From a virus, in IMG/VR virus record IMGVR_UViG_3300023184_000476, positions 1-25,518 of that record: a stretch of 25,518 nucleotides of DNA; one strand, written 5' to 3'. Below are positions 1 through 8,029 of this stretch, piece by piece (position 1 is the first letter of the stretch; every line of letters begins with the position of its first letter). The position numbers and the translations under genes were made by a program. The notes under the pieces were generated by a model. That model did no database searches, had not been told where the DNA came from, and was given only the letters and a program-made list of their open reading frames with translations.

Positions 1-1115
1 TAGCTGTATTGGGTGGAATTAGTGGTTCTGGAGGTAGTGGAGCAGGATTCCCATTCAGTGGATCTGCTGTAATAACTGGTAGTTTCTTAGTATCAGGATC
101 GTTTGCTGATTTTACAAGAGTAGCAAACTTTACAGGATCATTAACTGGTAGCTTATTAGGTACATCTTCATACGCTACAACAGCATCTTATGCTACAACG
201 TCTTCATTTGTAACATTAGCTCAAACAGCATCCTTTGTACAAAATGCACAAAGTGCTTCATATATTTTAAATGCAGTAAGTTCATCATTCGCTACAACAG
301 CATCTTATGCTACTACAGCATCATTCGTAACATTAGCTCAAACAGCATCCTTTGTACAAAATGCAGTAAGTTCATCATACGCTACAACAGCATCATATGC
401 ATTATTTGCTTTAACAGCATCTACAGCTCCAGGCTACACAGTACAATTTACACAAAGTGTAGCTGCCGCCACTTGGTCATTTAATCATAATATGAACACT
501 AGAAACCCTATTGTTCAGGTTTATGATTCAAGCTACAAACAAATTATTCCAAATGATATTATAGGTACAAGTGTTAATACAGCTGAAATTAGATTTGATT
601 ATGCAACTACAGGCTATGTAGTAATGAGTAATGGAGGTGGATTATATGTTACAGGATCTACTTCACTATTAAGCCAAACTTCAGCCGCTACAACTTGGTC
701 ATTTACTCATAATCTAAATTCAAAGTATGTAAACTTTGAAGTTTATGATTCAAATGATTATGTAATTATACCTGCAGGAATTAAAGTAATTGATACTAAC
801 AATGCTGAATTGTATTTTGCAGGCGCTACAGCAGGTAAAGCAGTAGCTAACTTTAGTGGTATAAATGGAGCTCCAAACGCTACAACAGCGTCTTACGCTT
901 TAACAGCAACAAGCGCTTCATACGCTTTAACAGCAACAAGTGCATCGTTTGCTTCAACAGCTTCATATTTAAACCCGATACAAAGCTCATATGTAATATT
1001 GTCTCAAGTATCAGCTAGTTTGAATTATGCAGACGATACAGCGGCGGCAGCAGGCGGAGTACCATTAGGTGGATTATACAGAAACGGAAACTTTATATTA
1101 ATAAGATTATCATAA
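1..1115 (+). CDS. Tail fibre/adhesin, 5'-truncated by window edge
   Basis: The frame is open from the first base and the only early start-like codon is a TTG at 9, so the gene most likely begins upstream of the window. After a Gly/Ser-rich segment with TGSL/SGS strings come Ala/Ser/Thr repeats (about 165-420) built on six- and nine-residue units ending in AS-F/Y. Two copies of a roughly 74-residue domain follow (about 435-650 and 655-865), each with a WSF-x-HN motif and a VYDS motif. A second short ASYALTATS repeat comes next. The C-terminus is a compact Gly-rich tail, GGVPLGGLYRNGNFILIRLS. This looks like a trimeric fibre with a repetitive shaft and tandem beta domains. No S74 domain is present, unlike the next three genes. 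The stop lies 1 base before the next start. The fibre role is inferred from composition and context; the receptor is unknown. Confidence 0.8.
   Translation, partial: AVLGGISGSGGSGAGFPFSGSAVITGSFLVSGSFADFTRVANFTGSLTGSLLGTSSYATTASYATTSSFVTLAQTASFVQNAQSASYILNAVSSSFATTASYATTASFVTLAQTASFVQNAVSSSYATTASYALFALTASTAPGYTVQFTQSVAAATWSFNHNMNTRNPIVQVYDSSYKQIIPNDIIGTSVNTAEIRFDYATTGYVVMSNGGGLYVTGSTSLLSQTSAATTWSFTHNLNSKYVNFEVYDSNDYVIIPAGIKVIDTNNAELYFAGATAGKAVANFSGINGAPNATTASYALTATSASYALTATSASFASTASYLNPIQSSYVILSQVSASLNYADDTAAAAGGVPLGGLYRNGNFILIRLS
165..420 (+). repeat. Nested direct repeats in fibre shaft
   Basis: A 39-base segment at 210-248 recurs exactly at 327-365, a 117-base offset. A second near-identical segment (273-310) recurs at 363-400. 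At protein level these encode six-residue (ATTASY type) and nine-residue (VTLAQTASF type) units with an aromatic residue at the end of each unit. The same nine-residue unit appears in the gene at 2402. The repeat is coding and in frame, so it most likely builds a fibrous shaft. Confidence 0.85.
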
Positions 1116-1116
1116 T

Positions 1117-2400
1117 ATGCCAATATCATTAACAGGCTCATTAAATTTATCAGGTTCAAACACCTTAATAGGAACCAAAACCATAACTGGTAGTGTGTTT
1201 ATTAGTGGATCTAAAACCATTATAGGTACTACTTCAATTACTGGATCTTTATTAGTAACAGGTAGTCTTAATACAGTAGGTACTATTACAGCAACAACAT
1301 TAGTTGTTCAAACTATTACTTCCAGTATTAGTTCAATTACAGGTTCTACAAATTTTGGATCATTATCTTCTGATACTCATAAGTTTACTGGTAGTTTAAA
1401 TGTAACTGGTGCTTTTTATGTTACTACAGGTAGTGTAGGTATTGGAACTGTTTCTCCATCACAAAAACTAGAGGTAGTAGGTGGTGAAATTAAAGCAGGT
1501 AGAGTTGATACAAATCAGGAAGGTGGACAAGTAAGTTTTGGTAGAGCATCAGACAACAATACTAGTTGGTATATTGATTTATATGGTAGTTCTACATCAC
1601 CACAACTTCGTTTTGTGGATGTTGACAACTCTGCTGTAAGAATGACTATGACAGGAAGTAATGTAGGTATAGGAGCTTCAATTCCAAGAAATACATTACA
1701 AATAGGAAATACAGTTGCATATGCTGGTAATTCATTAGCTATTAGTAATGGAACTATAGATTTTGCAGTCTATATGGATTCAACCTCTACTAATTTATAT
1801 TCTTATGGTAACTTTACATTTAATACTAATGCTGCAGGTACCGAAAGAATGCGTATCCAATCAGCGGGACAATTAACATTTGGCGAGGGAGCAGGAACAA
1901 TTACTTCTTATAAATTTAGATTTAATGGGAATGGTGCAGGAGATGTAATGGCTATTGTTGTAAATGGTGCAACTGCTTCTTCAACTTCTTATATATCATT
2001 TAGAACAGGAACAGGTGAAGGTTCATATAAAGCAGATATTCGTTATGAAACAGGTCAGTTAAGTTTAAATAATATTTCTGATGTTAGATTTAAGGAAAAC
2101 ATTATAGATGCTTCTACAAATGAACAATGGAATAAAGTTAAAAACTCTAAACTAAGAAAATTTGATTTTAAAGATAAAACTACAACTAATCAATTAGGAT
2201 TTATTGCCCAAGAATTATATCAAACAATACCAGAAGCTATTAGTAAAGGAGGTGATGAGGAAGAATTTAATGGTAATGAAAAAAGTATTTGGACAATAGC
2301 ATCTACAAATATGATACCAGCGATGTTTGGTGCATTACAAGAAGCAATGACTAAAATAGAAACATTAGAAGCACGCGTACAATACTTAGAAAACAAATAA
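1117..2400 (+). CDS. Tail fibre with C-terminal peptidase S74 chaperone domain
   Basis: This 427-aa protein begins with TGSL/ISGS-type repeats, then a segment with TLVVQTITSS and FTGS motifs shared with the proteins at 2402 and 5690. A VGIGTVSP motif follows, typical of S74 fibres. The C-terminal part from about residue 321 is an S74 intramolecular chaperone. It carries S-D-V-R-F-K with the expected Ser321/Lys326 dyad, then GFIAQEL, IPEAI and a terminal helix ending LENK. In characterised S74 proteins this domain trimerises the fibre and then cuts itself off just before the Ser. The start follows the previous stop by one base, with no Shine-Dalgarno. Its role as a host-binding tail fibre or spike is inferred from this architecture. 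Confidence 0.9.
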   Translation: MPISLTGSLNLSGSNTLIGTKTITGSVFISGSKTIIGTTSITGSLLVTGSLNTVGTITATTLVVQTITSSISSITGSTNFGSLSSDTHKFTGSLNVTGAFYVTTGSVGIGTVSPSQKLEVVGGEIKAGRVDTNQEGGQVSFGRASDNNTSWYIDLYGSSTSPQLRFVDVDNSAVRMTMTGSNVGIGASIPRNTLQIGNTVAYAGNSLAISNGTIDFAVYMDSTSTNLYSYGNFTFNTNAAGTERMRIQSAGQLTFGEGAGTITSYKFRFNGNGAGDVMAIVVNGATASSTSYISFRTGTGEGSYKADIRYETGQLSLNNISDVRFKENIIDASTNEQWNKVKNSKLRKFDFKDKTTTNQLGFIAQELYQTIPEAISKGGDEEEFNGNEKSIWTIASTNMIPAMFGALQEAMTKIETLEARVQYLENK

Positions 2401-2401
2401 T

Positions 2402-4057
2402 ATGATACTTAACTCACCCACTATATCAGGTTCACTAACAGTAACAGGCAATATAATTGCCTCAGGCAGCATAACGCTATCAGGCTCTGTTGCATCTGCA
2501 TCATATGCTGCTACAGCATCATTTGTTGCTTTAGCACAATCTGCATCGTATGTGCTTACAGCACAAACAGCATCGTTTGTGGCAAATGCACAAACAGCAT
2601 CATTTGTTGCTTTAGCACAATCTGCATCAAATGCAGTTTCTGCTGCAACAGCATCATTTGCGAATACATTTACTGTTGCTTCAACTTTAACGGCACAAAC
2701 GTTAGTAGTGCAAACGATTACTAGTTCGGTGGATTTTGTCACTGGTTCTACGCGATTTGGATCTATAGCTGCTAACACAATGCAAATAACTGGTTCAGTA
2801 AGTATCAGTGGTTCATCAACTGCGTTTGCAGTTAATAACAGTGCTTTTTTTATTAGTTCTAGTGGAAATATAGGAATAGGAACAACAATTTCAAATGCAG
2901 GAAGCTCAGTATCAGGTACAACCGTTGTAACAATAGCACCACAAAGTAGTGTAAGTGAAAGATGGGGTATTTTAGAACTAGCAGGTAATAGAACCTTAGG
3001 TGAAAACCAAGTAGGTGAAATTAAATTTACAAATATTAATACAACTAATAATGTTGTTGCAAGTATAAGTGGTAATAATACTACTACTGGAGTTACAGGT
3101 GGTTCTTTAAGTTTTTCAACCAAAACCGATGCTGGTTCTCTTACCGAAAGAATGCGTATTACACCTAGTGGTAGTGTAGGTATAGGAACAAGTGCTCCTA
3201 CAAGTACTTCAAGTTTTAATAAATTTTTAGAAATAAATGGTGGTTCTGTTAACTCTGCATTATGCTTATCAGGTTTAAATACAGCAGGACAAGGCACTAT
3301 TGGTTATGATAGTGGTAATTTATATATTGAAGCACTTGGAAACCCAACAGGAACAAATAATAATATATTATTTAGTACAACAAGCACAAATAGTAGTTCT
3401 ACTAGAATAGAAAGAATGCGTATTACAAGTGGGGGTAAAGTAGGAATCGGTGTCACCAATCCAAATTATTCTCTAACCGTAGCCGGATCAATACAAGCAG
3501 GCTATATTTTATTGGGAGATACCGGTAATGGTGTAAATAATACTATTGAAATGACTACTGGAACAAACTCTACCACTTATAGTGCTGGCCATATACAATA
3601 TTATTCAAATGGATATCTTACTATATGTTACGGAGGCGGTAATGTATATATAGGAGCTGCTAGTGGTGCATATAAATTAACATTGAATGGACAACCAGGC
3701 GCCAACGGATATACCGCTTGGACGAACTATTCAGATTCTAGATTAAAAGAAAATATTACAGATTTAGAAGCTAGTAATATATTAGACAAAATTTGTGCAA
3801 TAAGACCGGTAACATTTAATTACAACGAATTATCTGGATTTGATGAAACAACAAGATCTAGAAGAATATCAGGATTTATAGCTCAGGAATTAATGGAAAA
3901 ATTCCCTGATATGATTGGTACTATTAAATTAGATAATACAGAATACTACGATACTAACTTATCTAATTTAAACTTATATCTAGTAAAAGCAATCCAAGAA
4001 CAAAACTCACTAATAACATCTTTACAATCACGAATCGAAGCACTAGAAAATAAATAA
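2402..4057 (+). CDS. Tail fibre with peptidase S74 chaperone domain
   Basis: This 551-aa protein is a paralogue of its neighbours. The N-terminus has ISGSLTVTG-type repeats. About residues 30-90 hold nine-residue units such as ALAQSASYV that match the shaft repeat of the first gene. Then come TLVVQTITSS, repeated NIGIGT and SVGIGTSAP strings, and two ERMRIT-x-SG motifs. The S74 domain starts at S-D-S-R-L-K, giving the dyad Ser444/Lys449, followed by SGFIAQEL and a terminal helix ending ALENK. Self-cleavage before Ser444 would leave a mature fibre of about 443 aa. It sits one base after the previous stop. The varied middle region (about residues 120-440) is the probable receptor-binding part, but no specific fold is recognisable. 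Confidence 0.9.
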   Translation: MILNSPTISGSLTVTGNIIASGSITLSGSVASASYAATASFVALAQSASYVLTAQTASFVANAQTASFVALAQSASNAVSAATASFANTFTVASTLTAQTLVVQTITSSVDFVTGSTRFGSIAANTMQITGSVSISGSSTAFAVNNSAFFISSSGNIGIGTTISNAGSSVSGTTVVTIAPQSSVSERWGILELAGNRTLGENQVGEIKFTNINTTNNVVASISGNNTTTGVTGGSLSFSTKTDAGSLTERMRITPSGSVGIGTSAPTSTSSFNKFLEINGGSVNSALCLSGLNTAGQGTIGYDSGNLYIEALGNPTGTNNNILFSTTSTNSSSTRIERMRITSGGKVGIGVTNPNYSLTVAGSIQAGYILLGDTGNGVNNTIEMTTGTNSTTYSAGHIQYYSNGYLTICYGGGNVYIGAASGAYKLTLNGQPGANGYTAWTNYSDSRLKENITDLEASNILDKICAIRPVTFNYNELSGFDETTRSRRISGFIAQELMEKFPDMIGTIKLDNTEYYDTNLSNLNLYLVKAIQEQNSLITSLQSRIEALENK

Positions 4058-4062
4058 TTAAA

Positions 4063-5685
4063 ATGGTAATATATTCACCCTCAATAACAGGCTCATTAAG
4101 CATAAGCAGCTCAGGGGCTTTTAATAATGTTGGATCTGCTAACTTTACTGGATCTGTGTTTGTGACTGGTTCGTTAAACGTTAATAGTGGGTCTTTATTT
4201 GTTAGTTCAAGTGGTAATGTAGGTATAGGAAATTCATCTCCTTTATCTTTATTACAGATAGGAAGTACTTTTTCTGCTACTACTCAATCTACTTTATTAT
4301 TAACAACCCAAGCTTCAAATTATGATTCAATGGGTGTTGTTAATACTAATGAAATGTTTATTCAACCATATACTTATTTTCATATATTAAAAGGATACGC
4401 ATACACATCAGGATCTAGAAAAATGAATCCATTAGATGATGTAATGGTTGCAACCCAAAAAGACATTATTTTTTCTCCTGTAAGTAGTTCATTATTTACA
4501 ACAGGATCAGTTGGAATTGGAACAACAAGTCCTTTTGCTATTTTAACCTCAACAGCACCAACTGCTGGAGCAATAGGATTAGGAATTATAGGTAGACCTT
4601 CTGATGATTATGGCTTAATTACTTTTAGAAAAAATGATGGAACGACAACAGTACTTGAAATAGGAGGTAGTACATCTAGTGGATTTATTTTTAATAATTA
4701 TACTACTGCTTCTACTTCATTTGCTACAAATGCTGTTGTTAGAATGACTATTAGTGCTAGTGGACAGATAGGAATTGGAACTTCAACTCCACTTTCTACA
4801 ACTGCTTTAGATGTTGCTTTTGGAGGAGTTACTTTATCACTAGGAGCAGATAATAATGCATATACAAGAACAAATAACACTGAAAAAGTAACAAGAATAG
4901 CATCGGCTAATTATGTAAATGCAAATTTACCTATGACGATGATGCTTGCAGATTCATATTCTGGAAATCACGACTTAAAAATAGGTGGTGGAACATCTGC
5001 TTTATATGCATCAACTGCTATCTATTTTTTAACAGCGGCTGATACAACAACACTTACAGGTACTGAAAGGATGAAAATTATAAGTAATGGTCAAATAACA
5101 ATAAACCAAGCACCAACAACTTATGGTACACTATCAGTAAGAGGATATTCAGATTTTACTTACTCCGGTATAAATGTTTATGCAACTGGTAGTAGTAATA
5201 ATTTTTTAAGTCTTGCATTATTTTCTACAAAAGCAGTTATTGGAGCAGATTATGGAGCTGGAGGTGGATATGTTCCTGTAGTAATACAAACAAGTAATAC
5301 TGATAGACTTACAGTTGCTGTTAACGGAAGTATAGGAGCCCCTTCAGGTACAAACATATATAATGCCTCTGATGTTAGATTAAAACAAAATGTTACAACT
5401 ATTACAAATGGTTTATCTAAAATAAATGCTTTAAATCCTGTTAAATTTAACTGGATACATAATTTTGAACCTATTGAAAATGATAAAGATATGTTTGGTT
5501 TTATTGCTCAAGAAGTACAAAGTATAATTCCAGAAGCAGTAGAAAACTTTGGAGGAAATTCAATAACAGTAGGAGATACAGTAGTAGATAATCCATTAAG
5601 AGTAAATGAAAAATTTATTATACCAGTCCTAGTAAAAGCAATCCAAGAATTAACAGCACGCGTACAAGAACTAGAAAACAAATAA
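4063..5685 (+). CDS. Tail fibre with peptidase S74 chaperone domain
   Basis: This 540-aa fibre protein starts with a short ITGSLSISSSG-type N-terminus and lacks the TLVVQT segment found in three siblings. It has several VGIGN/VGIGTTSP units and ERMKI. The S74 domain begins S-D-V-R-L-K, with the dyad Ser436/Lys441, followed by NPVKFNW, FGFIAQEV, IIPEAV and a terminal helix ending QELENK. The end of the gene is close at the DNA level to the ends of the two preceding S74 genes, as expected for duplicated genes or exchanged chaperone modules. The leader before the ATG is short and A-rich. The trimeric, self-maturing tail fibre role is inferred from family knowledge. Confidence 0.9.
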   Translation: MVIYSPSITGSLSISSSGAFNNVGSANFTGSVFVTGSLNVNSGSLFVSSSGNVGIGNSSPLSLLQIGSTFSATTQSTLLLTTQASNYDSMGVVNTNEMFIQPYTYFHILKGYAYTSGSRKMNPLDDVMVATQKDIIFSPVSSSLFTTGSVGIGTTSPFAILTSTAPTAGAIGLGIIGRPSDDYGLITFRKNDGTTTVLEIGGSTSSGFIFNNYTTASTSFATNAVVRMTISASGQIGIGTSTPLSTTALDVAFGGVTLSLGADNNAYTRTNNTEKVTRIASANYVNANLPMTMMLADSYSGNHDLKIGGGTSALYASTAIYFLTAADTTTLTGTERMKIISNGQITINQAPTTYGTLSVRGYSDFTYSGINVYATGSSNNFLSLALFSTKAVIGADYGAGGGYVPVVIQTSNTDRLTVAVNGSIGAPSGTNIYNASDVRLKQNVTTITNGLSKINALNPVKFNWIHNFEPIENDKDMFGFIAQEVQSIIPEAVENFGGNSITVGDTVVDNPLRVNEKFIIPVLVKAIQELTARVQELENK

Positions 5686-5689
5686 TAAA

Positions 5690-7372
5690 ATGGTAATACA
5701 TAACGCAATACTAACAGGTTCAATATCAATGCAGGCACCCCCTGTAATATCAGGTTCCTTAACATTAACAGGTAGCATTAATGCTACAGGCGATATTACG
5801 GCATCAAGTGCTCGTTTTTCAAACATAATAACTGCACAAACGTTGGTTGTGCAAACTGTATCGTCATCTGTAACTTATAGTTCTGGATCGAATGTGTTTG
5901 GAAATGCTGCATCTAATACGCAGGTGTTTACTGGTAGTGTTTATATTACAGGTAGTGTTGGTATTTATCAACCAAATCCTTCCTCTTCTTTAGATGTAAG
6001 AGTATTAGGTGAATCCCCAGCTACAGGTAAAGTAGCTTTAATAGCAGGTACAGGTAATGGTGCAAATGATGTTTTTAGATGGTATGATGGAAATACACAA
6101 TTAGGTGTATTTAAAAACTCAGGTAATGTAGGTATTGGTACAGTTAGTCCTGCTTATGCATTAGATATAAATGGAGTATCAAAAAGTTCAGGATCAATAA
6201 TATCATCTAACAATTCTTCAGGAACACCCTCTACATCCAATACCTTATGGATGACAGAATCTACTACTAATACTAACTGGCAACTTTATATAGGAGGTTC
6301 TACAAACTCATTCCCTGGAGGTTTTAGTATTTTACAAAGTACTAACGCAAGAATGGTTATTGCTTCTGGTAGTGGTAATGTAGGTATAGGATTAACAAGT
6401 CCAGGGTCAATATTAGAAGTATCAAAAGATACAGACGGTGATACTCCAATATATTTTACAAATGGCTCTGGTGGTGCTAGCAATACAAACGCTAGTATTA
6501 CTTTAGAATTTAGATTAAGAAATGGTAGTGGTGGTAGTACAGGAGGGGTAAGATTAAGAGCAGGTAAAGAAACAGACCATCAGGGTGCTAACGTAAATGA
6601 CTACTTTGCTATTAGTACTACTAAGAGTGATGCTATGGCCGAAAGAATGCGTATTAGTGCCGCGGGTTATCTAAAACTAAAAACAGTATCATCAGTATTA
6701 ACTACTACTACTCATAGAATTGATGATTATCAATTAACCCAAGGAAGTACTATATTAGTATGTGGTAACGCAAACACTGCAGATACGATTAATGTAATTT
6801 CTGTTGATAATGCTGGTTTTAATGGAGCCGCTACAGGTGTAACTGTAGGAAAAAATAGTTCAACGTCTCGTTCTATAAATGCAGGTGGTACTGTTAATGC
6901 ATCAGGAGCTGACTATGCGGAGTATATGACTAAAGCAATAACGGATAACATTGCAAAAGGCGATATTGTAGGAATTAATTCACAGGGGTTATTAACAAAT
7001 ATATTTAATGATGCTATTTCATTTGTTGTAAAATCAACAGATCCATCTTATGTAGGGGGTGATGTTTGGGGAAGCACTGATATAATGGGTATCCCACCAG
7101 GTAATGAAGCAACACAAGAACAAAAAGATACTTATAATGCTAAATTAGAAACAGCAAGAGCAAAAGTAGATAGAATCGCATTTTCAGGTCAAGTACCTTG
7201 TAACGTAACTGGATCAAATGTAGGTGACTACATCATTCCAATACAATTAGAAAATGGTAAAATAGGCGGACAAGCAGTAACAAATCCAACATTTGATCAG
7301 TTTAAATCAGCTGTTGGTAAAGTATGGAAAATAATGAATGATGGTCGTGCTTGGATCAAAGTAATAAATTAA
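5690..7372 (+). CDS. Tail fibre with G2-like autoproteolytic C-terminal domain
   Basis: The first 330 or so of 560 residues match the other fibres: GSL/TGS repeats, TLVVQTVSSS, VGIGTVSP, VGIGLTSPG and ERMRIS. The C-terminus differs. There is no SDxRxK motif; instead ASGADYAEYM lies at about residues 404-413, followed by a segment with GDIVGIN and VPCNVTGSNVGDYI and a final WIKVIN. ADYAEY is characteristic of the Peptidase_G2 family of intramolecular chaperone domains (phi29 gp12 type), which also self-cleave. The assignment rests on this motif and on its position at the end of a fibre. A fibre array using two unrelated maturation modules is notable. After this gene the spacing widens to 18 bases with an A-rich leader. 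Confidence 0.8.
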   Translation: MVIHNAILTGSISMQAPPVISGSLTLTGSINATGDITASSARFSNIITAQTLVVQTVSSSVTYSSGSNVFGNAASNTQVFTGSVYITGSVGIYQPNPSSSLDVRVLGESPATGKVALIAGTGNGANDVFRWYDGNTQLGVFKNSGNVGIGTVSPAYALDINGVSKSSGSIISSNNSSGTPSTSNTLWMTESTTNTNWQLYIGGSTNSFPGGFSILQSTNARMVIASGSGNVGIGLTSPGSILEVSKDTDGDTPIYFTNGSGGASNTNASITLEFRLRNGSGGSTGGVRLRAGKETDHQGANVNDYFAISTTKSDAMAERMRISAAGYLKLKTVSSVLTTTTHRIDDYQLTQGSTILVCGNANTADTINVISVDNAGFNGAATGVTVGKNSSTSRSINAGGTVNASGADYAEYMTKAITDNIAKGDIVGINSQGLLTNIFNDAISFVVKSTDPSYVGGDVWGSTDIMGIPPGNEATQEQKDTYNAKLETARAKVDRIAFSGQVPCNVTGSNVGDYIIPIQLENGKIGGQAVTNPTFDQFKSAVGKVWKIMNDGRAWIKVIN

Positions 7373-7390
7373 TAATAAAACAAAAACAAT

Positions 7391-7585
7391 ATGAAATACA
7401 TCGTACTAATGCAGTATCTTCCAGGACTAGATCAAATTTGGGTAGCTCGTCTAACACCAGAAGATCCAATCTATGAATTCGATACATACGAAGAGTGTGC
7501 CGCTAAAGCAGCAGAATTGCAAGCAGCAGACACTACCGGCCGTCAATACAAATCATCTCAAGAGGAAGAAGGAACAACATATTAA
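7391..7585 (+). CDS. Small protein of unknown function
   Basis: This 64-aa acidic protein starts at an ATG behind an A-rich leader and ends three bases before the next start. It has a compact alpha/beta look: a beta strand at the N-terminus (KYIVLMQY), then WVARL, an FDTYEECAAKAAELQAA helix, and a short polar tail. No membrane segment, cysteine pair or known motif is visible. Its position between fibre genes and other virion-type genes suggests a late role, but the function is not recognisable. Confidence 0.75.
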   Translation: MKYIVLMQYLPGLDQIWVARLTPEDPIYEFDTYEECAAKAAELQAADTTGRQYKSSQEEEGTTY

Positions 7586-7588
7586 TAT

Positions 7589-8026
7589 ATGGGCCAAACA
7601 GTAACCCTTGTCAAACAAGGAGGCAACCCAACGTTTGCCTCATTAGCGGTAAATGGTTCAACTAACTTTAGTTCAACTACAGAGCTGATAACCTTAAAAA
7701 ATGGTTTAGGGGCAGGTACTAATACATTTGATTATGCAAATAGTGCTATATTCTATTTGTCTGGGTCAACCTCTAATAGTACATTTAATATAATAAATGT
7801 TCCTGTAACGTCGCCTACTGCAACTTCACTTACATTTTTAATAGAGCAAGGAGCAACACCTTATAGTGCTTCTGCATATCAAATTAATAGTTCAGCAGTA
7901 ACTGTTAAGTGGGTTAATTCATTAACACCAATAGGAACTGCTAATAAAACTGATGTAATAGGTATAACTGCTTTTAGAAGTGGTTCTGCTTGGAATGTAT
8001 TAGGTTCACTTAATACCTTTGGGTAA
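7589..8026 (+). CDS. Small virion-type beta protein, probable structural/adhesin
   Basis: This 145-aa protein is rich in Ser, Thr, Asn and Gly with alternating hydrophobic residues, suggesting an all-beta fold. Motifs such as LTFLIEQGATPY, VKWVNS and FRSGSAWNVLGS resemble a short beta module seen repeatedly in fibre and appendage proteins of marine T4-like phages. The N-terminal SLAVNGSTNFSSTTEL could form a trimeric beta collar. The start is an ATG three bases after the previous stop, and it ends three bases before the next gene, so it is cotranscribed with its neighbours. The appendage role is inference from composition and place. Confidence 0.75.
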   Translation: MGQTVTLVKQGGNPTFASLAVNGSTNFSSTTELITLKNGLGAGTNTFDYANSAIFYLSGSTSNSTFNIINVPVTSPTATSLTFLIEQGATPYSASAYQINSSAVTVKWVNSLTPIGTANKTDVIGITAFRSGSAWNVLGSLNTFG

Positions 8027-8029
8027 ACA

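Noticed and set aside
9-11. TTG at 9 as start of the first gene
   Set aside because: The frame is open to the window edge and the residues before it look like the same Gly/Ser-rich protein, so the gene is truncated rather than starting here.
165-420. CRISPR-like spaced repeats in the first fibre gene
   Set aside because: The repeats are in frame, of irregular spacing, and encode a regular peptide unit; there are no palindromic repeats or cas genes.
2386-3297. Antisense ORF of 303 codons over the fibre at 2402
   Set aside because: It lies inside a well-supported S74 fibre gene and its hydrophobic, low-complexity product follows from the repeated sense codons.
1-7372. Diversity-generating retroelement in the fibre genes
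   Set aside because: No reverse transcriptase, no template/variable repeat pair with adenine-specific changes, and no C-type lectin-like end are visible.
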